DNA from: Cepaea nemoralis | Lineage: Eukaryota > Mollusca > Gastropoda > Stylommatophora > Helicidae | DNA: 64,000 nucleotides | Reading direction: 5' to 3' | Assembly: GCA_014155875.1 (NCBI GenBank) | Contig: JACEFZ010024539.1 | Span: 144,881 to 208,880 of the forward strand | Shown: in pieces, positions 53,117 to 62,690 of the stretch | Layout: each line of letters starts with the position of its first letter | Position numbering within the stretch: position 1 is the stretch's first letter | The notes under the pieces: model-generated | The model's input: the letters and a program-made list of their open reading frames with translations, nothing else | Told to the model about the DNA's origin: nothing | The model's database searches: none | Translations under genes and position numbers: made by a program

Positions 53117-53607
53117 TGGATACCCAACAACTAAGACAATTACTCATGTCTGATCTGTTTGTTCGTCGCCTTCCACTAGTCAACGTATGCGCTAGAGATC
53201 ATTTGCCTAGACACATTGATAGAACACAGCCAGCTGCTTTGATCGTCAATACTGACACCAGTGCTTACTCTGGTTCACATTGGATCGCCCTATATTTTAA
53301 TGGTCTAGGTCAGTTTGAATATTTCGATTCGTTTAGCTTGCCACCATTACACGCCGACATTATCCATTTTATACAACGAAACTCGGACAGATCACCCGTG
53401 TACAATACCCGTATGCTACAAGACATTAATAACACTACTTGTGGTCTGTATGCGTTGTATTTCTTATTAATGAAATGTCGTGGTTCGAGCATGTCACGTA
53501 TCCTGCAACGCTTTGGACACAGACAACACGTGAACGATCGTCTCGTGTTTCGATTGGTTACTCCGTGGTTAAAAAAGACAAGTCCAGAACTGTTTAAAAC
53601 TAGATAA
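53116..53607 (+). CDS. Adenain-like cysteine protease
   Basis: 163 residues, a C5/Ulp1-type protease that matures capsid proteins. The catalytic set is visible: His55 in GSHWIAL, Asp71 in YFDSF, Gln102 and Cys109 in LQDINNTTCGLYAL. The size is close to adenovirus and Polinton proteases. It starts in a TAATG overlap with the major capsid gene and is the last gene of the packed run. Confidence 0.93.
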   Translation: MDTQQLRQLLMSDLFVRRLPLVNVCARDHLPRHIDRTQPAALIVNTDTSAYSGSHWIALYFNGLGQFEYFDSFSLPPLHADIIHFIQRNSDRSPVYNTRMLQDINNTTCGLYALYFLLMKCRGSSMSRILQRFGHRQHVNDRLVFRLVTPWLKKTSPELFKTR

Positions 53608-53616
53608 ATTCGTCGT

Positions 53617-53624
53617 TATAAAAT
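53617..53624 (+). promoter_or_regulatory. TATA box before the terminal small gene
   Basis: TATAAAAT lies 40 bp before the ATG at 53,664 and just after the protease stop. It indicates a separate transcript for the last gene. Confidence 0.6.
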
Positions 53625-53663
53625 GAGACGACCACTCGTCTTTTTGTTTCTACAACGATCAAG

Positions 53664-53885
53664 ATGTCTACACCCAAGTGGTTATTCATGTCAAGACCTG
53701 ATGATATGCCCAGACAACTAGACAACAGTTTGAAAGCGGTGACAGTTTCTCAAGACACAGGAACAATGACACTCCATCTATATCAATCTACCGACAGTCA
53801 AGACAAGCCTCTGAAAGACCAGACATCTTTCTACAATAATCAAGTCCCTCTGCTCCCTTTGGATCGTAAACGAAGCCATTTTTAA
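53664..53885 (+). CDS. Small terminal protein, unknown
   Basis: 73 residues with no signal peptide, membrane helix or family motif I recognise. It is polar, with SRPDDMPRQLDNSLKAV near the start and PLLPLDRKRSHF at the end. Support as a gene comes from its own TATA box, a good initiation context (ATCAAGATGT) and a poly(A) signal 13 bp after the stop. It may be an early regulatory or inhibitory protein; that is a guess. Confidence 0.55.
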   Translation: MSTPKWLFMSRPDDMPRQLDNSLKAVTVSQDTGTMTLHLYQSTDSQDKPLKDQTSFYNNQVPLLPLDRKRSHF

Positions 53886-53897
53886 ATGTTGTATACC

Positions 53898-53903
53898 AAT
53901 AAA
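53898..53903 (+). terminator. Poly(A) signal at the end of the rightward genes
   Basis: AATAAA 13 bp after the stop of the small terminal gene. It could serve that gene and the whole rightward run. Confidence 0.6.
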
Positions 53904-53934
53904 AGCCATTTGAAAATGTTATTATTTGTTTCTC

Positions 53935-54490
53935 TATTTATTATGTTTTTGTTTATGTATTTGTTTATAGGTGTCTGTACTTGTGTGTACTTGTGATGAC
54001 AGTAGTAATGGTATGGTTTGTCTTTGTGTTTGTACTTGAGTGGTTGTTTATTTGATTATGGGTGTGTACTTGTTGTGGTACCAGTAGTAATGGTTTGGGT
54101 GTGGCTTGTAGGTCTGTATGTATGGTTTGTCTTTGTAGTTTGTAGTAGTGTGTGTATTTGTGTAATTGATTATGGGTGTGTACTTGTTGTGGTACCAGTA
54201 ATAATGTTTTGGGTGTGTTTTGTGTGCTTGTAGGTCTGTATGTACAAGTGTATCAAGTGTGTATAGTTGTGATGACAGTAGTAATAGGTATGGGTGTGTC
54301 TGTGTATGGTTGTCTTTGTGTTTGTACTTGAGTGGTTGTTTATTTGATTATGGGTGTGTACTTGTGTATAGCTGTTGTTGTGACAGTAGTAATGGTATGG
54401 GTGTGTCTGTGTATGGTTGTCTTTGTATTTGTATGTGTGTTTGTGTGATCCTCTTTGTGTTTGTATGAGCCTCTTTGTATGATTTTTACA
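53935..54490. repeat. GT-rich repeats inside the right arm
   Basis: The reverse complement of the left-arm CA-rich unit recurs about five times (near 53,996, 54,075, 54,190, 54,270 and 54,375), each with TGACAGTAGTAATGG or GTACCAGTAGTAATGG. Unit order differs from the left arm, so the inner part of the inverted repeat is rearranged. Confidence 0.8.
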
Positions 54491-54619
54491 CACCCCACAA
54501 AAATATAGTATAATAACGTACCAGCTAATATTCTTGTCGATAATATTGGTAGTACTATTATCACTACTATTGATTCTTCTTCACTCTACCCACCACCATT
54601 GCACTATACGTACTTTCCC

Positions 54620-55210
54620 CTACAATTTAAGTGGTCACTCGACTACTTGACCACTGCTTGACCACTGCTTGACCACGTCATCGATCACTTTAATCACTAC
54701 CATAATCTTAGGCACATCGTCCTCTACAATTTAAGTGGTCACTCGACCACTTGACCACTACTTGACCACTACTTGACCACTAATTTACCACCCTTTAAGC
54801 ATCACCATGTCGCTACAACTACTTTCCGCTAAAATTTATTCACTTGACCACTGCTTGACCACTGCTTGACCACTAATTTACCACTCTTTAATCATCACCA
54901 TATCGTTACAATCACTTTTCCCTAAAATTTCCCTAAACTTTTCCTCACTTACAAGCCGCTTGACCACTGCTTGACCACTACTTGACCACTACTTGACCAC
55001 TAATTTACCACTAATTTAAACATTACCATGTCACTACGACCAATTTCCCCTAAAATTTTCCTTACTTGACCACTGCTTGACCACTGATTGACCACTAATT
55101 TACCACTCTTTAATCACCACCATATCATTACAATCACTTTTCCCTAAAATTTCCTTACTTGACTACTTGACCCTTACTTGACCATTGCTTGACCACTGGT
55201 TGACCAGTGT
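54620..55210 (-). repeat. GTGGTCAAG short-repeat arrays, right arm
   Basis: Written on the plus strand as CTTGACCAC repeats at 10-11 bp spacing, alternating with TTTCCCTAAAATTT segments. It mirrors 43,285-44,030 with fewer units. Confidence 0.85.
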
Positions 55211-55394
55211 GTAACTGCGAACACCTCTTATTACATTTATGACCACCCCTATATCACTCCTACTTGATCACTAATACCCCTTACCACCATACCCATTATA
55301 ACTTTATAAGATTTCCTTTGTAATGATGGTAGTGAATATACCACCCTTTACCTTCACTACTATCACACTGTTCAGATGATAGTAACCATCTACA

Positions 55395-55865
55395 CCTCTA
55401 CCCATGAGTCGTCGAGTATAACCACGACCCATCACACCCTTGTTTATACATCACTACACCACGCATACTAATACATTCATATACGCCACCACCATATATC
55501 CAACCCATGAGTAGAAACCACGACCCATCACACCCTTGTTTATACATCACTACACCACGCATACTAATACATTCATATACGTAACCACCATATATCCAAC
55601 CCATGAGTAGAAACCACGACCCATCACACCCTTGTTTATACATCACTACACCACGCATACTAATACATTCATATACGTAACCACCATATATCCAACCCAT
55701 GAGTAGAAACCACGACCCATCACACCCTTGTTTATACATCACTACACCACGCATACTAACACATTCATATACGTAACCACCATATATCCAACCCATGAGT
55801 AGAAACCACGACCCATCACACCCTTGTTTATACATCACTACACCACGCATACTAACACATTCATA
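55395..55865 (-). repeat. 96-bp tandem repeat in right arm (~4.9 copies)
   Basis: Equivalent points at 55,509, 55,605, 55,701 and 55,797 give an exact 96-bp period. The 150-codon minus-strand frame with a 32-residue repeat is a by-product of the period being divisible by three. There is one more unit here than in the left arm. Confidence 0.92.
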
Positions 55866-56143
55866 TACCCTACGTAACCAAAATAACTTTCCCCTTCACA
55901 CCCTCTCTTTCCAGAACCAACCAACTAAAAATTTACCTTAATTACTTTCACACCCGTCAAAAAACCGTTCCCACACAAAAAATTTTTTACCGAGTCGACA
56001 GTTTTCCCCATATTTACTTCATAACCCCTATCAGCCTCCAGATTCTTGAGCCGAGTCGACATTTTCCCCATATTTCCTTCATAAACCCTATCAGCCTAGC
56101 AGCCTACCAAAAAATATGTGTCTGGAAACCATAATCTACTACT

Positions 56144-56149
56144 ACCGCC
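56144..56149. repeat. Polinton right target-site duplication
   Basis: ACCGCC directly after the TACTACT end; identical to 42,463-42,468. Confidence 0.93.
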
Positions 56150-56613
56150 TCACCACAGCAGTCGAGCGAACATTCTGTGCTGCAGCTCTAGTCATCAGGT
56201 ACAGAAACACACCGATCCCAGTCCCAGCAGTAAAAGAACCTGTAGCTTTGTACGCCAAATCAAATTGTATTTACCAATTTACATGCAGATGCGAGGCCAT
56301 CTACATAGGCAGAACTGAGCGACAGTTACATTGCAGGGTTTCGGAACATATTCCGAATTGGTTGGACAAGACACTACACACAGAAGATGGTAGCCTAGGC
56401 AGGCCGACACACCGGAAAAGTCTGGCTTCATCGGTCGGGAGACACGTGCTCGAGAGTGGTCACGTTGTTGAAAGAGACAGTGCCTTCCGTGTGTTGTTCA
56501 ACACACAAAGTAGTCGATTGTTAAAGTTTGCTGAAGCTATACTAATCAACCTCCGTAAGCCGTCCTTGTGTAAGCAGAAAGACATGTTAGTCAGTTTAAA
56601 ATTACCGTGGTAG
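56144..56613 (+). pseudogene. PLE GIY-YIG endonuclease, split by Polinton
   Basis: The frame from TTAVERTFCAAAL through SNCIYQFTCRCEAIYIGRTE to the C-terminus is the same as copy A. A small frame difference after EAILINL extends the end by about 16 residues. The ATG at 56,116 belongs to Polinton terminal sequence, so it is not a native start. Without the RT it cannot function as a retrotransposon. Confidence 0.85.
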
Positions 56614-56703
56614 ACAATCGACATTACTGTGCGAACATGTGTATATTTCAGTTTGTAGGATTTATCTAATTAATTCACGTTAAGTTGTGTGATTTCTGCA
56701 GTA

Positions 56704-56750
56704 TGTACCTGACGAGATGCAGCGAAATATGCCAGGCAATAAATCGTGCA
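56704..56750 (+). ncRNA. Hammerhead ribozyme-like motif, wobble in stem I
   Basis: Same core as at 42,148. Stem I is TGTAC with GTGCA, a U-G wobble in place of U-A, so pairing is kept. It lies in the terminal repeat of PLE copy B. Confidence 0.65.
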
Positions 56751-56806
56751 ATCTATTGTTTGTGTCTTCGTTATTCAAATTCATCACAGGAAAACATTGT
56801 TTTGAA

Positions 56807-57440
56807 TTACTACAGAATGCTGGACTCATGTTCGTATCAAAGCATACAGACAATAGGGATTATCATAATGAGATGAATGGTAATGTAGTTAGAGATTGGC
56901 TCGAGAATACAGTACTTCCATCCCTTGATAGACCGTCTTGTCTAATCATGGACAATACATCATATCACAATGTTGTTGCCCAAGAAGACAAAATATCTAC
57001 GGCATCGAGCACGAAGGAAGCAATAAATATATGGCTCCGAAGGGAAAATATACCATTTCCAGAAACATATTTCAAGCTACAGTAGTTGTCCCTTGTAAAA
57101 CAGGCGCAAAAAAGCAAGGCATATCAAATCGACAAGTTGATAGAAGAGCATGGCCATAGGTGCTTGAGACTTCGTCGTATCATTCTCATTTAAACCCTAT
57201 AGAACTTGTGTGGGCTACAATTAAAGAACAGGCGGCAGCTGCCAATACTACATTCAAATTGTCTGACGTCAAGATACTAACCCAGTCCGCGCTATTAAAT
57301 ACTGATAAAAGTTACTGGAAAAAAATGTGAGGACCATGTGCTGAAAGAGGAAGAGGACTATTGGAGAAAGGATGGATTGAATTTTATGCAATCAAGAGCA
57401 GTCATCAACCTACTGGAATCGTCACAGATTAAGGTCTGGG
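56807..57440 (+). pseudogene. IS630/Tc1-type DDE transposase fragment
   Basis: A DDE_3-type transposase C-terminal half is visible in pieces: LQNAGLMFVS, a YHNEMNGNVVRDWLENTVLP block, CLIMDNTSYHNV (second catalytic Asp) near 56,940, and NIWLRRENIPFPE. A later frame holds an HLNPIELVWATIK-like block near 57,190 (third catalytic region). Stops and at least two frameshifts break it. It abuts the PLE end at 56,806, suggesting that the PLE inserted into this older transposon. Confidence 0.75.
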
Positions 57441-58315
57441 CAGATCGCAGACCTTAATCTACGTGCACACTTACTGGGATATTTTGCTCCAACTATTCAG
57501 ACGAATTGCAGGCCCTAAACATTACAGTATCAGGACAATGTCAATGGCAACAGTTCGTATTCCACATTGATGAATTTTCAATTCCGCAAGCCCTCAGCGG
57601 TGACAAAAACTGATATTGAAAGAAAAACACACATTAAACACCAACAGAAGAATATTGCGGTGGAAACTGACATATTGTGGCATAACAAGAAACGTGAGAG
57701 CAAGCACGTTGTCAAATTAGGGGACAACACACGTGCATACGAATCAATCTATAAACTTCAATGAAAAGAGGACCAACATCTTGGTCGTTAAGAAGAAAAC
57801 CCACTACAGAGACACTGACAACTATTTTCATAGTGCAAAACGGGTAATCATGTTCCGTCTCTGAACGGTAAACAGCAGAGTAGACAATCTTTCACGAAGA
57901 CTCAAAGCAGGTCTGTCACCCATGTGTACGTGTGAACAAACTACACAGACAGCTGAACAGATCCTTAAAAATGGACACATGATGACTAAATTGCGGTATC
58001 ATTTCTGGTCACTCCATACGCATATTAACGCACAGCTATTTGGAAGCTTTCACGAACTCAATATAAAAAGCTAAATGCATCCTAGTAACATGAATACTTG
58101 TGTACAATTATTAACCAGCAGGGGGTGTAAACCTTCCGCGGATTCGATGACCTTGAACTTTCCGAAAAAGGCGTCCTCCCAATGAAACGAAAACGTTATG
58201 ATTTGCATACAGTACTAGCCAAAGGGATGAGAGCGCAATAGTTCTGAAACGTGTGCTAGGCTGACCACGAGGTGGCAGGGCTGTTTCCTACACACGTCAG
58301 TTTGCACTTCATCAT
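57441..58315. other. Non-coding, no recognised feature
   Basis: Only short frames (such as 57,567-57,764) without recognisable similarity. An imperfect inverted repeat TTAAGGTCTGGGCAGATC.. / ..GCAGACCTTAATCT near 57,430-57,460 is visible. Confidence 0.4.
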
Positions 58316-58430
58316 TGACTTCTCGTTCAGAAAGCAATGGTCAATTACTGAACGTAAATTTGCCACGAAAATCAACCTGGGGTTGCAGTTGATTGAAACA
58401 TCCGGCAAAGGACATGAAATTTAGAAAAGT
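58316..58430 (+). repeat. SINE fragment
   Basis: CGTTCAGAAAGCAATGG, ACTGAACGTAAATTTGCC and a final GGCAAAGGACATG match the SINE body at 23.15-23.27 kb. The Pol III head is absent. Confidence 0.7.
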
Positions 58431-58619
58431 AAAAAAAACAACTATGGGGAAAATTAACCTTAATGTTGTGCAAGGACATTGCATTGTGAAGAAGAAAAAG
58501 AACCAGATAGAAATCAACAAGCTACGAATAGAAAAATGGTTTGAAAAATACAAAAGCGGGCAGACTTAATAGCAAAACCAGAGCTACAAAAGCTTGAGCT
58601 CATGAAAAATATACAGAAG

Positions 58620-59990
58620 CTAATAAATAGGTTAGGAAGAGGATGGATAAAGGCAGTCCCATAGCTGAAATAGTCTTTGGGGTGTGAAGTGTTAGGCCTT
58701 CACATATTTTAGAATATGAGTTGGGGTGGTCATTTCCTTTCCTCAAAAAATTAAGAGGATGTGGGTGGGTACATGACAATATTTAGGAGATGTAACAAAG
58801 AGAGGAAAAAGTAGCAGCAGCAAAAGCAAACGTCAAAGACCTTTATAGCAACAAAGGAAATAGTAGGAAAATATAATCAACTAAGTGAACTGATTAAAAA
58901 TAGTACTGGGACAGTTCCCGCCAACATTAAAGATATATTGAAACAGATGGGTTGAATACTTTGAGGAACTCCTCAATAGACTTTCCCTGACCACCATCCA
59001 AATATCCAGCCTGCAGAAGTGAAGCTGGATATCAGTTTGGAGAAACCATCATACAAAAGAGATTAGTAAAGCTACCAAACTTAAGGATGGGAACACTACC
59101 AGACCAGATGGTATCCCACAGAGACTTAAAATTAATATAAACACCTCAACTGAATTACTGCACAAATTATTTAGCAGAGCTGATGAAGAGGCCAAAAACA
59201 TGTGACCAGCAGAAATGTGAAAATTATATGTTATAGCAGTTCCTGGAAATATATTAAGCAGGATCATTCTGGAGAGATAAGAGATGCCACTGACAAACAA
59301 CTAAGAGATAAACAGGCTGGTTTCTGACCAGATAGATCCTATGTTGGCTAGAAAGTGACAATACACATAATAATAGAGCAAAGCATCAAACTGAACTGGA
59401 TACTTTATGCTGGATTTGTGGACTGTGAAAAGACCTTTGACAGCATTGATAGAGAATTCCTTTGAAAACTGTTGAGACATTCGGTTCCCACAGAAATCGT
59501 TAACTTAATAACAGATCATGTAAAGACATGATAATTATTACCATAAAATATGGAATTTTCTGCCCCTGAAAGCAGCTTGATGATCTAACTTCACTGAGGA
59601 CACTGATTTCTGTATAAAACATAAAATCAGATGCAAGACAAATTAAACACACCTGAAGGGAGATCACAATAAATTGGTCTAATAATTTTGTAATTAGTCA
59701 AGACAAGAATAATGAAATTTAGAACAAACAAATGATAACCACATCTTCCTTGATGACAGCTCACTTCAAGGGATGGAATCATACAACTATGTATGTAGCA
59801 ATGTAGACAAAACTTAGGGGAACATTTGGAGACATTAAAATAAGAAAACAACAGGCACAAGGAAATTGTATAGCACAAAGACATTTGTGAAAGTCAAAAG
59901 AAATTACACTTAACAACAAACTTAGACCATTTAACTCCAGCATTAAATCAGTACAACTGTATGGATGGCAAACATGGAGAAAGCCTAAAA
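58620..59990 (+). pseudogene. Heavily decayed RTE-like LINE
   Basis: Short RT-like pieces occur in several frames: LINRLGRGW, YNQLSELIKN, GTLPDQMVSHRD near 59,095 (the x-GPDGIP region) and AGFVDCEKTFDSIDREF near 59,410 (the F-x-D-x-x-K-A-F-D block). No continuous frame remains. It ends where the Tigger-like element begins. Confidence 0.6.
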
Positions 59991-60007
59991 CAATTACTAA
60001 TAAGCTA

Positions 60008-62088
60008 CAGTAGAGTTCATTTATGTCGAACTCAGATAAATAGAATTTCGCTTAAGTCAACGTTACTGGCTTGGTCCTGGCCATTATCCTTCTTTATCAA
60101 AGTAAAAAAAATCCTGATAAGTCGAATTTGGTTACCTCAAATTTTCGGATTAATCGAACATAAAAAGAATACCGACTATATGTGTTCATGTTTAAGTTGA
60201 GCTGTTCATTTCACAACCCAAAAAAAAAAATGTTTCGCGAAAGAATTATTTTTAGTCAGCCCTGACTCGCACATATCTCGCTACATGTCCACAATGGCGG
60301 CTAGTGGACGAAAGCTTACTACTTTAACTTTAAAAAAAAAAGATTGAGCTGTTGGAAGAGGTTGAACATAGTGGGAAGAAAAAAAGTGAATATAGCTAGA
60401 GAATTTGGTATCCCAACATCGACACTTTCTGGCATTTTAAAAGCATAAAGACCGCTGCAGAAAACTGTTTTTCGAATGTCAAATCGACAGTGATAGACAG
60501 CGAGCTGGAACTGCGTGTGCCGCATGTGATTTTGTTGATGCTGCCCTGTTAAAATGATTTACTGTGATTAGATCAGCAAATGTACCAGTAATGGGCCTTT
60601 ACTTATTGCGAAAGCAGAATTTGCACGGCTTGGAGGTCAGACAGACTGGAATTGTAGTGCTGGCTGGTTGGATCGTTTAAAAAAAAACGACATTGCATCA
60701 CATACAAGAATGTCTGTGGAGAGAAACAGTCAGTCGACGAAGCAACGATAAACTCATGGATAGAGGACATGCTCAGACCTGCTTTAGCTAGATATAATTC
60801 TGCGGATGTATTTAATGCCGATGAAACTGGCTTACTTTGGAGATTGTTACCTGATAAAACATTTTCTTTCAAAAATGAAAAGTGTCATGGGGGAAAAAAA
60901 TCAAAAGACAGTGTGTGTTCCAATAAGGATGGTAGTGAAAAATGGCCTTTACTTGTGATTGGAAAATTTAAAAATCATCGTCGTTTCAAAGGCTGGAAAA
61001 AATTGTGTGTGAATTACAGAGCCAATTCAAAGGCATGGATGACATTAGAACTGTTCAAAGAGTGGCTACAAGAATTTGATTATTCAATGATGTGTAAACA
61101 AAGAAAAGTTCTTTTAATTGTTGACAATTGTTCAGCCCACACAATAATTAACAATCTGAAGGCAACAGAGCTTTTGTTTCTGCCACCTAATGCCACATCA
61201 ACACTTCAGCCTTGAGATCAAGGTATCATTCAAAATCTGAAAGTTCTTTGTAGATCCAAAATGTTGTCAAAACGTGTGGGTCATATGGATGCTGACCTCA
61301 TTTGTGATGATTTCAAGATAACCCTTCTTGATGCTATTCTTATGTTAAAATCTTCATGTGCAGTTTTACCAGCAACTATCACAAACTGCTTTTGACAGGC
61401 TGGCTTCTTACCTGCAGTAGATGTCTCTGTAAATGAAAATTCCACACCATCAGCGAGCAGTGAGAACAATGTTACTGACATTTCAGTGGAGCCATTACTT
61501 GATAGATTGTATAAAGAGCTGAACCAGAGGAGTTTGTGAACATTGATAATGATGTTTCTACTAGTGCCTCTCTTTCAAGCACTGATATTATAGGGCTATG
61601 TATGCCAGTCATTCAACCAACAGACCCTTCCAGCCCTAGCTCTGATGATGAGGATGACTGTGGGCTGCAAGCACAACCTGTATCGCAGTCAGATATTTTG
61701 GCATGGATTGACAAAATTGACATTTACGTGATGCAGACTGGATGTTCAGATGATGCAGTCTCACCGTTTTGTGCCTTTAAATAGGCCATGGGAAGACATT
61801 TTTTACAAGTCAAGAAGCAAAGCAAAATCACAGACTTTTTCTTTAATTAATTTAGAAATGTTCATATGAATTTAATGTTCCGCTTTCTAAAATAATTAAA
61901 CATTTCAACATTTCTGATATTGTATTACTATGTATTTGTTCACTGTGTTTCCTAAGTGGTACAATCATTTTACTCAATGCTACTGCATGGTATTAGTGTA
62001 AATGTGTGCAGTCTGGATAAGTAGAATTTCTGATAAGTAGAACAAATTCCTTCGACCCCTGTGACTTCTACTTATCCAGACTCCACTG
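60008..62088 (+). mobile_element. Tigger/pogo-like DNA transposon
   Basis: This 2,081-bp element starts CAGTAGAGTTCATTTATGTC and ends with the inverted CAGTGGAGTCTGGATAAGTA. TA dinucleotides flank it at 60,006-60,007 and 62,089-62,090. It contains one transposase with a psq/CENP-B-type start and a DDE domain. The CAGTAGA/CAGTGGA ends with GATAA-type motifs are typical of Tigger elements. Confidence 0.9.
60294..61785 (+). pseudogene. Tigger/Jerky-type transposase, broken
   Basis: The coding region starts near the ATG at 60,294. A psq-like helix (TLKKKIELLEEV-like) follows, with a frameshift at a poly-A run near 60,331. The DDE domain lies at 60,769-61,215 with FNADETGLLWRLLPD (first Asp), KWPLLVIGKF and LLIVDNCSAH (second Asp). 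LFLPPNATSTLQP comes just before an in-frame TGA at 61,213-61,215, and a DQGIIQ block (third Asp) follows that stop. A further frame at 61,536-61,784 carries the acidic C-terminus. Few lesions are present, so the copy is moderately young. Confidence 0.85.
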
Positions 62089-62099
62089 TATAAACATTC

Positions 62100-62690
62100 A
62101 TTAACCGTGCCTGCACAGAATAGAAGGACTCAAATTGTTGATAAAATCATTCAGTCTTTTATGATGTTTAAACAAGGTGTTTTCAATTATCATATCATTG
62201 ATATTTGCCCATTCCATTAATTGCTTTCCTCTTTCATTTTTTGTACCTAAACCATAATTCCCCACAACATCCGCCATTTTTCCTTTTCCTACTTTTGCAT
62301 TAATATTACCAAGTATTATTTTTATATCTTGTGATTTAACTTGAGACATCGCCATATCTACTTCATCGTAAAATTTTGAATTTCTTTATCACTACTGCTT
62401 GTTGTTGGTGATTATAATTGTACAATATTTATATCTATTGGTTTGCCTTTCAATTTGACCATAATAAGTCTATTTGAAATACATCATTAACCATTAAGTG
62501 ATTTGACTGTTTGTTTATCAAATGTTAACTCCACACCTTTTTTGTGTGTATCCCCTCCAGAATAAATTATTCTGTGTTTGTTGTTTATAATTTTGCCTGA
62601 TCCCTTCCATCTCATCTCACTTATGCCCAAGATATTCAATACATATAAAAACAAATAATCACTACACATATTCGGCCCACTGTACTATAA
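62100..62690 (-). pseudogene. RTE-like LINE endonuclease fragment
   Basis: On the minus strand an ILGISEMRWKGSGKI block near 62,630 is followed by IIYSGGDTHKKGVE. A later frame has KIILGNINAKVGKGKM (GDFNAKVG-like) and ERGKQLMEWANINDMIIENT. At least one frameshift and a deletion separate them. It is similar in type to the LINE at 26.3-29.4 kb. Confidence 0.75.

Larger units (their letters stand above)
42469..56143 (+). mobile_element. Polinton/Maverick (adintovirus-like) element
   Basis: A 13,675-bp element with 6-bp target duplication, AGTAGTA ends, long terminal inverted repeats and the Polinton core set: integrase, packaging ATPase, major and minor capsid proteins, and adenain-like protease. 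No DNA polymerase B gene is present, although autonomous members (15-20 kb or more) carry one of over 1,000 codons. The capsid and integration genes have no frameshift, which suggests a recent or maintained copy. It lies in a PLE GIY-YIG region. In viral terms it is an endogenous adintovirus-like provirus; host range and infectivity cannot be read from the sequence. Confidence 0.95.
54533..56143 (-). repeat. Polinton right terminal inverted repeat
   Basis: Reverse complement of the left arm. It ends CCATAATCTACTACT at 56,129-56,143 and includes the mirrored GTGGTCAAG arrays (about 54,620-55,210) and 96-bp repeats. It is shorter in the array region but longer in the 96-bp repeat than the left arm. 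Confidence 0.9.
56144..56806 (+). mobile_element. PLE copy B, 3' part (right of Polinton)
   Basis: It resumes the GIY-YIG ORF at the duplicated ACCGCC and runs through the nuclease, stop and terminal repeat. Similarity to copy A ends after TTGTTTTGAA at 56,797-56,806. It is nearly identical to copy A at 41,590-42,250. Confidence 0.85.
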
